Assembly: GCF_900104575.1 (NCBI RefSeq)
Contig: NZ_LT629731.1
Coordinates: 3,810,015-3,874,014 of the forward strand
Source of the DNA: Bacillus tuaregi
Lineage (GTDB): Bacteria > Bacillota > Bacilli > Bacillales > Cytobacillaceae
DNA: 64,000 nt
Reading direction: 5' to 3'
Shown: positions 28,734 through 40,711 of the stretch, in pieces
How positions within the stretch are numbered: the stretch's first letter is position 1
Layout of the letters: the number at the start of each line of letters is the position of its first letter
The notes under the pieces: generated by a model
Told to the model about the DNA's origin: nothing
Seen by the model: only the letters and a program-made list of their open reading frames with translations
Databases searched by the model: none
Position numbers and translations under genes: made by a program

Positions 28734-28756
28734 TGAAAACGATTATCATTATCATA
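28734..28756 (-). promoter_or_regulatory. Fur box
   Basis: TGAAAACGATTATCATTATC, a good match to the Bacillus Fur site (TGATAAT-N-ATTATCA and overlapping GATTATCATTATC), lies 42 bases upstream of the YcgT-like start. It predicts repression by Fe-Fur. Confidence 0.75.
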
Positions 28757-28810
28757 ATATGATTTTAGCAAAGTCTGAATACTTTTTGAATGGATAATTT
28801 AAAAAAATTA

Positions 28811-28853
28811 AAAAATCAGGCAACTCCCCACAATGGTTAGTTGCCTGATTTTT
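28811..28853 (-). terminator. Terminator of dus2
   Basis: AAAAATCAGGCAACT (28811-28825) and AGTTGCCTGATTTTT (28839-28853) are exact inverted repeats. On the minus strand the stem is followed by T residues, 37 bases after the dus stop. Confidence 0.8.
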
Positions 28854-28889
28854 ATATTCTTTTCTCCACAAACATGTATATTTTATTGA

Positions 28890-29855
28890 TTAACTTCCTT
28901 CTTGTCCAAAGTGATCCAGCAATGCACGCACTTCATCTGTTGATTTCGTGTTCATCAATCGATTTCTTAGTTCAGCAGCTCCAGGGAATCCTTTGACATA
29001 AATTTTGAAAAAGCGATGAAGCCCAGTCATTGAACGTGGCAGTACTTCCGCATATTGATCCTGAAGATCAAGCTGTAGTCTTAAAAGATCAAGATGTTCT
29101 TTACTACTATGCTCTTTTGGCTCTTTTTCAAAAGCGAAAGGATTTTTAAAGATACCTCGCCCAATCATCACACCATCAATACCATATTGTTCAGCAAGCT
29201 GAAGCCCCGTTTGACGGTCAGGAATGTCTCCATTGATTGTTAGTAGTGTATCTGGTGCAATCCGGTCACGTAATTTTTTAATTTCTGGGATTAACTCCCA
29301 GTGCGCATCTACTTGGCTCATTTCCTCTCTTGTACGTAAATGAATAGAAAGATTGGCAATATCCTGTTTGAGGATATGTGTTAGCCACTCCTCCCATTCC
29401 TGAACCTCCTTATAGCCAAGTCTTGTTTTCACGCTGACAGGCAATCCTCCTGCTTTTGCTGCTTGAATTAAATCGGCTGCAACGTCTGGTCGAAGAATAA
29501 GACCGCTACCTTTCCCTCTCGATGCTACATTCGGTACAGGACAGCCCATATTAATATCGATGCCTTTAAATCCTAGCTCTGCCATACCTATACTCATTTG
29601 ACGGAAATAATCGGGATTATCTCCCCAAATATGTGCCACAATCGGCTGCTCATCTTCTGTAAACATCAAACGACCACGCACACTTTTTATTCCATCTGGA
29701 TGACAATAGCTATCAGAGTTTGTAAACTCTGTGAAAAATACATCCGGTCGTCCGGCTGCACTCACTACATGACGAAAAACAACATCTGTTACGTCTTCCA
29801 TTGGTGCAAGCACAAAAAATGGTCGTGGTAAATCACGCCAAAAATTATCCTTCAT
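28890..29855 (-). CDS. dus2: tRNA-dihydrouridine synthase (YfjN/Dus2 type)
   Basis: A 321-residue FMN-dependent enzyme that reduces uridines in tRNA D-loops. It has the TIM-barrel start [16 protein letters not shown], the catalytic cysteine Cys105 in MGCPVPNV, the RNA/FMN-binding SVKTRLGY at about 140, and [12 protein letters not shown] near 235, plus the C-terminal helical domain. Highly similar to B. subtilis YfjN. It is monocistronic. Repeat copy C lies about 60 bases upstream of its start, inside the likely promoter region. Confidence 0.93.
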   Translation of the reverse strand: MKDNFWRDLPRPFFVLAPMEDVTDVVFRHVVSAAGRPDVFFTEFTNSDSYCHPDGIKSVRGRLMFTEDEQPIVAHIWGDNPDYFRQMSIGMAELGFKGIDINMGCPVPNVASRGKGSGLILRPDVAADLIQAAKAGGLPVSVKTRLGYKEVQEWEEWLTHILKQDIANLSIHLRTREEMSQVDAHWELIPEIKKLRDRIAPDTLLTINGDIPDRQTGLQLAEQYGIDGVMIGRGIFKNPFAFEKEPKEHSSKEHLDLLRLQLDLQDQYAEVLPRSMTGLHRFFKIYVKGFPGAAELRNRLMNTKSTDEVRALLDHFGQEGS

Positions 29856-29916
29856 TTATATTCAAATCCTCTCATTATGGACATGTAAGACAAAATATGG
29901 TCCTCAAAATAAGTAT

Positions 29917-30142
29917 CAAATTCGCCCGTCGAATTTGGGTCCGGATTTTTATCGAGCTCGCTCGATAAATTACCCCTAAAAAATCCGTGACATCCGCCGG
30001 AGGCTTAACTTCATTCAGCCGGGGTTTAAACCCCCACTGGATCGAAGTACTATTTGCATTCATCCCCCACTTGTAGAAGTGGAGAACTTCTGTACCTGTC
30101 GCAAGCTTTCGGTACAAAAAGCATTTGCTGAATGAAGTTAAA
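29917..30142 (-). repeat. Structured repeat R1, copy C
   Basis: A full long-form copy with ATCAAATTCGCCCGTCGAATTT at its low-coordinate end, the TTTATCGAG/CTCGATAAA hairpin, GGGGTTTAAACCCC, CCCCACTTGTAGAAGTGGAG and the GTACC...GGTAC insert. It is flanked by dus2 and yfmM, whose starts face away from each other. Confidence 0.85.
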
Positions 30143-30305
30143 GATTTCCCGACTACTTTAACAGTTATACCATAATTCAATCCATTTTATTAAACTGTAG
30201 AAGTATTCATTTTATATATTTTTCACAAGAAAAAACTTCAAGTAGAAAAGGCAGTCAAAATCTAGTAAGATATCCACATGTGACATTAGATAAGGGGTTA
30301 AAAAA

Positions 30306-31859
30306 ATGAGCGTATTAAACGTACAAAATTTAAGTCACGGTTTCGGTGATCGTGCGATTTTTAATGATGTGTCCTTCCGACTTTTAAAAGGAGAGCACGT
30401 TGGACTAGTTGGAGCAAACGGTGAGGGTAAGTCTACCTTCATGAATATTGTTACGGGGAAGCTGCAGCCCGACGAGGGGAAAGTTCAGTGGTCAAGAAAG
30501 GTTCGTGTTGGTTATTTAGATCAGCATGCTGTCCTTGAAAAAGGTACGACGATGCGCGAAGCTTTGAGTACTGCTTTTCAATACCTTTTCGATGCTGAAG
30601 CAGAAATCAATGAACTTTATGCCAAAATGGGTGATGAAGGCGCTGATATCGACGCATTACTTGAAGAAGTTGGAGAGCTACAAGAAACGTTAGATAGTAA
30701 TGACTTTTATCAAATTAATGCAAAAGTGGAAGAAGTTGCTCGTGGTCTAGGCTTAGACGATGTGGGACTCGATCGAGATGTAGATGACCTTAGCGGTGGG
30801 CAGCGTACGAAGGTTCTGCTTGCTAAGCTTTTGCTAGAAAAGCCTGAAATCCTATTACTGGACGAGCCTACGAACTATTTAGATGAACAGCATATCGAAT
30901 GGCTGAAGCGCTATTTACAGGAATACGAGAATGCATTTATCTTGATTTCACATGATATTCCATTCTTGAACAGTGTGGTTAACTTGATTTATCACATGGA
31001 AAATCAAGAGTTAAATCGCTATGCTGGTGACTATGATAGCTTCTTAAAGGTATATGAAATGAAAAAGCAGCAGCTAGAATCTGCTTACAAGCGTCAACAA
31101 CAGGAAATTGCTGATTTGAAGGATTTCGTTGCTCGTAACAAGGCAAGTGTGGCGACTCGTAATATGGCGATGTCTCGTCAGAAGAAGCTCGACAAAATGG
31201 ACATTATTGAATTAGGGAAAGAGAAGCCGAAACCAGAGTTTAATTTCAAAGAAGCTCGTTCATCTAGCCGTTGGATCTTCGAGACAGAAGATCTGGTTAT
31301 TGGTTACAATGAACCACTTTCTCGCCCACTGAATTTGAAAATGGAACGCGGACAAAAAATTGCATTCGTCGGTGCAAATGGTATTGGTAAGTCTACTCTA
31401 TTAAAAAGTATTCTAGGGTTAATTAATCCCATTTCGGGTAAAGTGGAGCGCGGTGACTATCAATACATCGGTTACTTCGAACAGGAAGTGAAACAGTCTA
31501 ATTACAATACTTGTATTGAAGAGATTTGGAACGAGTTCCCAAGCATGAATCAAGCCGAAGTCCGTGCTGCACTTGCAAAGTGCGGGTTAACGACGAAGCA
31601 TATTGAGAGTAAAATCGAAGTCCTTTCTGGTGGCGAAAAGGCTAAGGTTCGATTATGTAAAATTATTAACACTGAAACGAACTTATTAATTCTAGACGAG
31701 CCTACCAATCACTTAGATGTGGACGCAAAGGAAGAATTGAAGCGTGCTTTAAAGGCCTATCGCGGAAGTATCCTGATGGTATCCCACGAACCTGATTTCT
31801 ATCGTGAAATTGCGACCGATATTTGGAATTGTGAGGATTGGACGACGAAGGTGTTTTAA
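30306..31859 (+). CDS. yfmM: ABC-F ATPase YfmM
   Basis: A 517-residue protein with two NBDs and no membrane part. Walker A GANGEGKST (about 37) and GANGIGKST (about 358); signatures LSGGQRTK and LSGGEKAK; Walker B LLLDEPTNYLD and LILDEPTNHLD; the Y-loop/linker region 235-310 is charged (KKQQLESAYKRQQQEI). B. subtilis YfmM (518 aa) matches along the length. ABC-F proteins bind the ribosome E site and rescue stalled complexes; this housekeeping member is different from the resistance ABC-F relic at 45354. Confidence 0.93.
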   Translation: MSVLNVQNLSHGFGDRAIFNDVSFRLLKGEHVGLVGANGEGKSTFMNIVTGKLQPDEGKVQWSRKVRVGYLDQHAVLEKGTTMREALSTAFQYLFDAEAEINELYAKMGDEGADIDALLEEVGELQETLDSNDFYQINAKVEEVARGLGLDDVGLDRDVDDLSGGQRTKVLLAKLLLEKPEILLLDEPTNYLDEQHIEWLKRYLQEYENAFILISHDIPFLNSVVNLIYHMENQELNRYAGDYDSFLKVYEMKKQQLESAYKRQQQEIADLKDFVARNKASVATRNMAMSRQKKLDKMDIIELGKEKPKPEFNFKEARSSSRWIFETEDLVIGYNEPLSRPLNLKMERGQKIAFVGANGIGKSTLLKSILGLINPISGKVERGDYQYIGYFEQEVKQSNYNTCIEEIWNEFPSMNQAEVRAALAKCGLTTKHIESKIEVLSGGEKAKVRLCKIINTETNLLILDEPTNHLDVDAKEELKRALKAYRGSILMVSHEPDFYREIATDIWNCEDWTTKVF

Positions 31860-31870
31860 TGAAAGATGAA

Positions 31871-31906
31871 GGGGTACACAGTGAAATCACTTGTGTACCC
31901 CATTTT
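31871..31906 (+). terminator. Terminator of yfmM
   Basis: GGGGTACACA (31871-31880) and TGTGTACCCC (31892-31901) form a perfect stem followed by ATTTTTA, 12 bases after the stop. Confidence 0.85.
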
Positions 31907-31956
31907 TATATAACATTGAAAGAAGCTCATCCCAAACTTTCATTCTATTGAAAAAA

Positions 31957-31992
31957 TAAAAGCACAAACCATTAGCTTTGGTCTGTGCTTTT
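31957..31992 (-). terminator. Terminator of the symporter gene
   Basis: AAAAGCACAAACC and GGTCTGTGCTTTT pair with one mismatch around the loop; flanking A/T runs suit termination of the minus-strand transcript 25 bases after its stop. Confidence 0.75.
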
Positions 31993-32016
31993 ACTATTTT
32001 ATGACTCCCAAAAATA

Positions 32017-33282
32017 TTATGAAGCTTTTCTAACTACCTCTACTTCTTCAACAGGAGGATTGAATTGACCTTCCCATTTCGCTACAACAATCGCTGCTAG
32101 CGAGTTTCCTACTACGTTAACTGCGGTACGTCCCATATCAAGAATACGGTCAATACCAGCAATAAATGCTAGCCCCTCCGCAGGTAATCCAATCGTACTA
32201 AATGTAGCGAGTAACACGACAAAGGATACACCTGGTACTCCTGCCATTCCTTTAGATGTCACCATCAAAACTAACATTAACGTAATTTGTTGCCCAATGC
32301 TTAGTTCGATACCAAACATTTGTGCAATAAAGAGCGATGCGATGGCTTGATATAAAACAGAACCATCTAAGTTGAAGGAGTAACCTGTTGGAATAACGAA
32401 AGAAGCAATATGCTTCGGGCTTCCTGCTTGCTCCATTTTATCCATTATTCTCGGTAGCACGGTTTCCGAACTTGAGGTTGAGAATGCTAAAATCAATTCT
32501 TCTTTAATCATCTTTAATAATTTAAAGATATTAAATCCAACAATTTTCGCCATTAAACCTAACACAACGATCACAAAGAAAATCATGGTTCCATAAACAG
32601 TAATAGCCAGCTTTCCTAAAGGAATGAGTGATGAGAAACCATACTTAGAAATCGTTACACCCAGTAAGGCAAAGACACCTATTGGTGCATACTTCATAAA
32701 AAGGTTTGTCACATAGAACATGGCTTTTGCCGTACCTTCAAAGAACCGTAGTACTGGTTTTCCTGTATCTCCAATTGCCGCAATTCCAAGACCAAACACA
32801 ACCGCAAAGAAGATTATGGCTAACATATCACCTTCTACCATCGCTTGTATTGGGTTTGTTGGTACTATATGCAAAAGGGTATCGGCGATTGTCTTGCTTT
32901 CTTGCTCTTCCGATGTTTGGACATAACCCGAGATATCACTTTGCTGTAGGCTGTCCATATTTAGTCCAGCGCCAGGCTGAAAGATATTAGCGGAAACGAG
33001 GCCAACCGCAATGGCAACCATCGTCATACCAATAAAATAAGCCAATGATTTACCGCCAAGCTTACCAACCGATTTGATATCACCAACACCAGCAATGGCA
33101 ACGATAATCGTTGATAAAACAATTGGGACAACAATCATTTTAATTAAACGGATAAATAGATCGCCCATTGGTTGTAAAACACTTTGTGCCGTTTCATTAC
33201 CGTAGAAAATTCCACCCACAATTATACCTAAAATAAGGCCAATAAAAATTTGATTAGCCAAACTTAATTTAAACTTTTTCAT
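32017..33282 (-). CDS. Glutamate/dicarboxylate:cation symporter (GltP/GltT/DctP family)
   Basis: A 421-residue DAACS transporter. Its conserved core has the serine-rich hairpin STSSSETVLPRIM (about 267), the NLDGSVLYQ motif on TM7 (about 300), and the substrate-binding TM8 DRILDMGRTAVNVVGN (about 375), where the final Asp/Arg/Asn residues contact the amino acid or dicarboxylate. The arginine in DMGRT is the type seen in acidic amino-acid carriers. Upstream is a c-di-AMP riboswitch with a terminator, so uptake should fall when c-di-AMP is high. Confidence 0.88.
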   Translation of the reverse strand: MKKFKLSLANQIFIGLILGIIVGGIFYGNETAQSVLQPMGDLFIRLIKMIVVPIVLSTIIVAIAGVGDIKSVGKLGGKSLAYFIGMTMVAIAVGLVSANIFQPGAGLNMDSLQQSDISGYVQTSEEQESKTIADTLLHIVPTNPIQAMVEGDMLAIIFFAVVFGLGIAAIGDTGKPVLRFFEGTAKAMFYVTNLFMKYAPIGVFALLGVTISKYGFSSLIPLGKLAITVYGTMIFFVIVVLGLMAKIVGFNIFKLLKMIKEELILAFSTSSSETVLPRIMDKMEQAGSPKHIASFVIPTGYSFNLDGSVLYQAIASLFIAQMFGIELSIGQQITLMLVLMVTSKGMAGVPGVSFVVLLATFSTIGLPAEGLAFIAGIDRILDMGRTAVNVVGNSLAAIVVAKWEGQFNPPVEEVEVVRKAS

Positions 33283-33352
33283 CCATTACCCCACCTTCTT
33301 GTTGTTAAATATATACTTAGGCAAGGGAAACAAAGGTGATTTAACTTCCAAG

Positions 33353-33379
33353 GAATGAAGTTAAGCCTCCGGCGGATGC
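33353..33379 (+). repeat. Structured repeat R1, fragment in opposite orientation
   Basis: GAATGAAGTTAAGCCTCCGG plus CGGATG is the reverse complement of the central block of the full copies. It is the only piece found in this orientation. It lies in the leader between the riboswitch terminator and the symporter start. Confidence 0.65.
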
Positions 33380-33411
33380 CTCGAATGTGATATAAATGAA
33401 AATTGACCAAC

Positions 33412-33433
33412 AAAAAAAGACACAGGTTGTGTC
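33412..33433 (-). terminator. Riboswitch expression-platform terminator
   Basis: On the minus strand GACACAACCTGTGTC, a perfect 6-bp stem with a 3-base loop, is followed by seven T residues. It sits 40 bases after the riboswitch aptamer. Confidence 0.8.
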
Positions 33434-33473
33434 AATTCGCACGATTATATCCTTTATTCACTTGTTCCCTTTA

Positions 33474-33600
33474 AACGCTTACGAGGTTAGCTTTCGGGTT
33501 GGGACTATGGAAACAGTAAGCCCCTCCAATAGATAGGATTCACCCCACGCAGAGATTCTACGAAAAAATTGGGTCCCCCGCTCTTAAATAAGATTAAGCG
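33474..33600 (-). ncRNA. c-di-AMP riboswitch (ydaO-yuaA class)
   Basis: Read on the minus strand it has the hallmark blocks of the class in order: GAGCGGGGGACCCA, GGGGTGAATCC, GGAGGGGCTTAC, CCCAACCCGAAAGCTAACCTC and GTAAGCG. The closing stem P1 pairs CGCTTA (33600-33595) with TAAGCG. In this class ligand binding favours termination. The downstream gene is a glutamate/dicarboxylate symporter, while the best-known targets are potassium uptake and cell-wall genes. Confidence 0.9.
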
Positions 33601-33720
33601 AAATAATATAAATTATTTCTATGAATTACAATGTTATTATACTAATAAAACTTTATTTAGTAAATGGTAGGCAATTCCCATCTGAATTAGAAATTCTAAA
33701 ATAAATCTTCTGATAGTTTT

Positions 33721-33749
33721 AAAGGCAACCCCCAATGGAATAGTTGCCT
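33721..33749 (-). terminator. Hairpin after the FAD dehydrogenase
   Basis: AGGCAAC and GTTGCCT pair around a 13-base loop on the minus strand, followed by TTT. It is 60 bases after the stop of the gene at 33810. Confidence 0.45.
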
Positions 33750-33809
33750 GATATAAGGTGAGCTCTACATGATTTTATTGCTATTTCAGAATATCTAACT
33801 ATGTGATTA

Positions 33810-35402
33810 TTACTTATCTTCAATCGCCATTATCGCTTCTGCACATTTTATGCCGTCAACAGCACTAGACGTGATTCCTCCGGCATATCCTGCACCTTCT
33901 CCACAAGGATATAACCCTTTGATGTTTGACTCAAAGGTCCGCGGATTTCGTTTAATGGTCACTGGTGATGAGCTTCGACTTTCTACCGCTGATAAAACGG
34001 CATCATGTCTGATAAAGCCTGCAAGTTTTTTATCCATTGCCCTTAAACCCTCTTTTAAACTATCGACGATAAAATCATCAAGACATTCTCTTAAATCTGT
34101 TGGTGTAACACCTGGGTTATAGGTTGGGATAATATCACCAAGCTGTTTACTACCTTTGTTTTCCAGGAAATCCCCGACCAATTGTACCGGTGCAAAATAA
34201 TTGCTGCCACCAAGTTCAAATGCCTTTCTCTCAAGCTTTCTTTGAAACTCGATAGCTGCCAAAACCTCTCCATTAAAATCCTTTGGTGTGATAGAAACAA
34301 GCAAGGCACTATTAGCATTTTCACCACTTCTTGCGCTATAGCTCATACCATTTGTTACGACTGAATTTTTTTCTGATGCGGCAGCCACAACATGACCCCC
34401 AGGACACATACAAAACGTGTATACACCTCGACCATTGGCAAGATGTGCATTCAATTTGTATTCAGATGCACCAAGTAATGGATGATTGGCAAAGCTGCCG
34501 AATTGCTGTAAATCGATATCTTTTTGGTGGTGTTCAATTCGTACTCCTACAGCAAAGGGCTTCGGTATCATCTCTACACCTAAATCCTTTAACATATAAA
34601 ACGTATCTCGAGCACTATGCCCTATCGCTAATATGACAGCATCGGTCTCTATGGCATCTGACACTCCTTGTCTATCTAACAGCACTCCTTTCACTTTATC
34701 ATTTTCGATTATCAGTTCCTTCATTTTCGTTTCAAATCGTACTTCCCCACCTAGTGATTCAATTTTCTTACGAATATTTCTCACTACATCGATTAAAATG
34801 TCCGTGCCAATATGGGGCTTTGACAAATATGCTATCTCTCCTGGAGCACCGGCTTCTACAAGTTCCTTTAACACTTTCGGAATTCTAATATTTTTTATAC
34901 CTGTTGTTAATTTACCATCTGAAAATGTTCCTGCTCCACCTTCACCAAATTGGACATTGCTATTCGGTTCAAGCACACCATCTTTCCAAAATTTTTCAAC
35001 GGCCATTTTTCTTCGGTCGACGTCCATTCCCTGCTCTATCATAATCGGGTTTAATCCATGTTCGGCTAATATCAAGGCACTGAATAGTCCAGCAGGTCCA
35101 CTGCCGACTACGACTGGACGAGTTGTTTTTTGGGTTTTCTTGATTGTATATTCCATTGGTTCGTAGGAAGAAACATCCTTTATTCCTAAATACACTTTCT
35201 CGTTTTCCATTTCCACATCAACAGAATAAACAAGCCGTACATTATGTTTTTCCCTTGCGTCAATTGACTTCTTAGAAATACGAAAAGACAATATTTTGTC
35301 GAGTTTAACCCTTAAGATTTTCTGGATTTTCTGAGCTAAAAGTTCATTTTCCTTACTTGGTTCAAAATCAGCACGAAGCTTTATATTACTTATTCTTAAC
35401 AT
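33810..35402 (-). CDS. FAD-dependent dehydrogenase (NAD-utilising, uncharacterised)
   Basis: A 530-residue member of the 'FAD-dependent protein/NAD-utilizing dehydrogenase' family (COG2509). A short N-terminal domain (about 1-95, LRISNIKLRAD...) precedes the Rossmann motif PVVVGSGPAGLFSALILAEHG (about 97). The family motif EGGAGTFSDGKLTTG is at about 155, and the FAD end is LYPCGEGAGYAGGITSSAVDG near 505. The reaction is unknown. The ATG at 35402 gives the usual MLRISNIKL start; the ATG four codons earlier has no SD. Confidence 0.85.
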   Translation of the reverse strand: MLRISNIKLRADFEPSKENELLAQKIQKILRVKLDKILSFRISKKSIDAREKHNVRLVYSVDVEMENEKVYLGIKDVSSYEPMEYTIKKTQKTTRPVVVGSGPAGLFSALILAEHGLNPIMIEQGMDVDRRKMAVEKFWKDGVLEPNSNVQFGEGGAGTFSDGKLTTGIKNIRIPKVLKELVEAGAPGEIAYLSKPHIGTDILIDVVRNIRKKIESLGGEVRFETKMKELIIENDKVKGVLLDRQGVSDAIETDAVILAIGHSARDTFYMLKDLGVEMIPKPFAVGVRIEHHQKDIDLQQFGSFANHPLLGASEYKLNAHLANGRGVYTFCMCPGGHVVAAASEKNSVVTNGMSYSARSGENANSALLVSITPKDFNGEVLAAIEFQRKLERKAFELGGSNYFAPVQLVGDFLENKGSKQLGDIIPTYNPGVTPTDLRECLDDFIVDSLKEGLRAMDKKLAGFIRHDAVLSAVESRSSSPVTIKRNPRTFESNIKGLYPCGEGAGYAGGITSSAVDGIKCAEAIMAIEDK

Positions 35403-35513
35403 GTTAATTTCCATCCCATATTATATTTTGCTGCTTTTTTAATATACGTCACCTCGTTAAATACTGCTGTGATAACAGTTACTCTTTTATATATATTTGT
35501 TTTATATTGGATA

Positions 35514-35561
35514 AAAAAGGAAGTGCCGCAGAGGTAGAAACTCTGTAGCACTTCCTTTTTT
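35514..35561 (-). terminator. Terminator of the rph-type gene
   Basis: AAAAAAGGAAGTGC and GCACTTCCTTTTTT form a long stem extended by GCAGAG/CTCTGT pairs; A and T runs flank it on both sides. Located 58 bases after the stop. Confidence 0.85.
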
Positions 35562-35618
35562 ATCTCATTTGGTTTGTCATTAGCACCAAAATCTTCCTGA
35601 ATAGTTATACTATATTGA

Positions 35619-38294
<2,676 letters not shown>

Positions 38295-38461
38295 CTATAT
38301 TTACTATGTTTCAAATGCTATAATTAATGTAGGAAGAGTTCTATTTTGAAAAAAATAATTCAATTTACATGAGGATTTATCTCACTGAGGATGACTATTA
38401 AAAAAAAGAAACCATTCAGGTTTGGCTGACCTTTATATTGATTGACTTTATCACTTCACAC

Positions 38462-38494
38462 AAAAAACCGACTGTACTTTTTACAGTCGGTTTT
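38462..38494 (-). terminator. Terminator of the VOC gene
   Basis: AAAACCGACTGTA and TACAGTCGGTTTT form a perfect 13-bp stem; on the minus strand T residues follow. Located 63 bases after the stop. Confidence 0.85.
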
Positions 38495-38557
38495 CTAAAT
38501 AACGTCATAAAGTGCTGCCTTTTAAAACTGTTTTCTAAACTAAAGTTGTATAGTACC

Positions 38558-38980
38558 TTATTCTGAAAAATCCCAAGCTGGATTCCAGACGACTTCCCAT
38601 AAATGTCCGTCTGGGTCTTGGAAATATCCAGAATATCCACCCCAAAAGGTATCATGTGCTGGAACGGTAATTACCGCACCAGCTTCCCTTGCTTGATCCA
38701 ATACCTTATCAACCTCTTCTTTACTCTCAACATTATGACCAATCGTAAATTCAGTTGGACTCATCGGCGTTTGGTTTAGACTTGTGTCATGTGCGATATC
38801 TTTCCGCTTCCAAATGGCTAGTTTCAATCCAGAATGTAAATCAAAAAACGCAACAGCGCCATGCTCAAATTCTTGTCCTACGATTCCTTCTGTCGGTAGA
38901 CCGAGTCCCTCCTGGTAAAATTTCAAAGACCTCTCCAGGTCATCTACACCTATTGTTATTACAGAAATTCTTGGTTTCAT
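38558..38980 (-). CDS. VOC/glyoxalase family protein
   Basis: 140 residues with the paired beta-alpha-beta-beta-beta modules of the vicinal oxygen chelate fold (ISVITIGVDDLERSLKFYQEGLGLP at the start, YFQDPDGHLWEVVWNPAW near the end). The Glu of WEVVWN and one or two histidines could bind metal. The substrate is unknown; members act on glyoxals, fosfomycin or bleomycin-like drugs. The ATG at 38980 follows GAGGAGG by 6 nt. Confidence 0.8.
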   Translation of the reverse strand: MKPRISVITIGVDDLERSLKFYQEGLGLPTEGIVGQEFEHGAVAFFDLHSGLKLAIWKRKDIAHDTSLNQTPMSPTEFTIGHNVESKEEVDKVLDQAREAGAVITVPAHDTFWGGYSGYFQDPDGHLWEVVWNPAWDFSE

Positions 38981-39052
38981 TTCAAACCTCCTCACGAATT
39001 TATTCTTAACATACCATATAACATAAAGCCATTTGAAGTTTTGCTCACTTAA

Positions 39053-39106
39053 GAGTGCCTGTCACGACCCGTTTGGTACAAAAAGCATTTGCTGTATGAA
39101 GTTAAA
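39053..39106 (+). repeat. Composite of GTGCCTGTCACGACCC repeat and R1 tail
   Basis: GAGTGCCTGTCACGACCCGTT runs directly into GGTACAAAAAGCATTTGCTG and TATGAAGTTAAA, the last 32 bases of the long R1 form. The first part recurs at 42116. It lies just beyond the end of the zinc operon. Confidence 0.6.
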
Positions 39107-39116
39107 AATCATTGGA

Positions 39117-39941
39117 TTAGTGATGAATAATTACCTTTTTTCGATACCCTTTCCACGCTGTTAGTAAAAGATAGCTTATCCCGGAAAGAAGAATTATCGA
39201 TGCCCCTGAAGGAACGTTTAACTTATAGGAAATCCAAAGTCCTGTTAGTGAGAAGAAAAGACTGATACTCGATGTAAGTATCATCATTGTTTTTAAGTTA
39301 TTGGTAAAATACTTTGAAATTGCAGTAGGTGCTGATAGTAGAGCAATAACAAGAATAAATCCGACGACACGAATAAGAATAACTACCGTTAAGGCAATTA
39401 AGAAGAAAAGTAAATATTCAAGCCACTGTGTTTTTACCCCTTGTACCCTCGCAAACGTATCATCAAATAAATATGCTTTATACAAATTAAATAAGGCTGA
39501 AATAAAGAATACGACAATCGCATCTAATGCTAGCATCATCCATAAATCACTTTTGCTTACTGTTAAAATATCACCGAATAAATATGTTGACATATCTGGT
39601 GGATACCCAGGCGTAAACGCAATAAATATAATTCCTGCAGCCATTCCGATAGACCAAAAAAGTGCTATAAGTATATCAGCGTTCGTTTGTTGTCTGCGCT
39701 GAATGGTTGCAATTCCAAATGAAGCAGCCACAGCAAATAAAAGTGCACCAAGCATTGGAGTAATACCTAAAAAATAGCCAAGTCCAATACCGCCAAATGC
39801 AGTGTGTGCGATCCCACCAGACATCATGACCATTTTTTTCTCCATGATGATGGTCCCAATAATTCCACTAACAATGCTTATTAAGATTGCACTCCATACC
39901 GCGTGTTGTAGAAATTCATATTCCAATAAATCGTGAATCAT
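39117..39941 (-). CDS. znuB: Zinc ABC transporter permease (ZnuB/AdcB-like)
   Basis: A 274-residue ABC-3 family permease with about eight spans; GGIAHTAFGGIGLGYFLGI at about 42-60 is the family signature. It forms the channel for Zn(II) with the ATPase encoded just upstream, overlapping it by 4 bases. The terminal histidines (KKVIIHH) are unusual but untested. Zinc rather than manganese is inferred from the Zur box upstream of the operon. Confidence 0.85.
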   Translation of the reverse strand: MIHDLLEYEFLQHAVWSAILISIVSGIIGTIIMEKKMVMMSGGIAHTAFGGIGLGYFLGITPMLGALLFAVAASFGIATIQRRQQTNADILIALFWSIGMAAGIIFIAFTPGYPPDMSTYLFGDILTVSKSDLWMMLALDAIVVFFISALFNLYKAYLFDDTFARVQGVKTQWLEYLLFFLIALTVVILIRVVGFILVIALLSAPTAISKYFTNNLKTMMILTSSISLFFSLTGLWISYKLNVPSGASIILLSGISYLLLTAWKGYRKKVIIHH

Positions 39942-40705
39942 TTTTCTCCCTCCAGATGGTGTGCTAACACTCGATGAGGAATACCGTGTGCAATAAGTTC
40001 AACAGGACATCCATACATTTTTTCTAGAACTTTAGATGTCATATTTGGTTTTCCATGATAATGAAGCTGCTTATTTAAGCACGCTATTGACTCTGAATAT
40101 GAGGCAATAACATTCGTGTCATGTGTAACAAGGACTATTGTTTTTTCATTATTTAATTCCTTCAATAATTCATAAATCATCGTTTTTGATTCCGAATCCA
40201 CACTGGCTGTTGGTTCATCGAGTATTAGAATTTCAGGATTACCAGCCAGCGCCCTTGCCAGCATGACACGTTGAAGCTGTCCACCGGATAACTGACCAAT
40301 CTGGCGGTTTTTTAAATCAAATAAATCAAGCTTGAGAAGGATATTGTTTGCAACGTTCAAATCTTCTTGACTAAACTTGTGAAAAAAACCACTTTTTTTT
40401 GTTAAACGACCCATTAGAACGACTTCTACTACACTGATAGGAAAGCTACGATCAAATTGAGAAAACTGAGGGATATAACCAATCACCCCATCTTCCTTGC
40501 TACCTGTAGTTCCTTTAATATTGATTCTCCCGGAAGTGGGCTCTATAATCCCAAGGATAACTTTCAAGAGAGTACTTTTTCCGCCACCATTGGGGCCTAT
40601 TATGGTTAAAAAATCTCCTTTATTAACCGTTAAAGATATATTATCAAGAGCAAGAACATCATCGTAATAAACGGTTAAATCACTTATTTCGATCACTGTT
40701 TCCAT
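39938..40705 (-). CDS. znuC: Zinc ABC transporter ATPase (ZnuC/AdcC-like)
   Basis: A 255-residue ATPase with Walker A GPNGGGKST (about 38), Q-loop YIPQF, signature LSGGQLQR (about 143), Walker B ILILDEPTASVD and switch VTHD. The family signature for metal ABC ATPases (GYIPQ...RSFPISVVEVVLMGR) is clear. Second gene of the operon, starting 6 bases after the binding-protein gene. Confidence 0.87.
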   Translation of the reverse strand: METVIEISDLTVYYDDVLALDNISLTVNKGDFLTIIGPNGGGKSTLLKVILGIIEPTSGRINIKGTTGSKEDGVIGYIPQFSQFDRSFPISVVEVVLMGRLTKKSGFFHKFSQEDLNVANNILLKLDLFDLKNRQIGQLSGGQLQRVMLARALAGNPEILILDEPTASVDSESKTMIYELLKELNNEKTIVLVTHDTNVIASYSESIACLNKQLHYHGKPNMTSKVLEKMYGCPVELIAHGIPHRVLAHHLEGEK

Positions 40706-40711
40706 TTCCTA

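Noticed and set aside
29875..30180. 101-codon minus-strand frame across repeat copy C
   Set aside because: It simply reads through the repeat; the same tail (SSIKIRTQIRRANL) arises from the other copies. No SD and no protein-like pattern outside the repeat.
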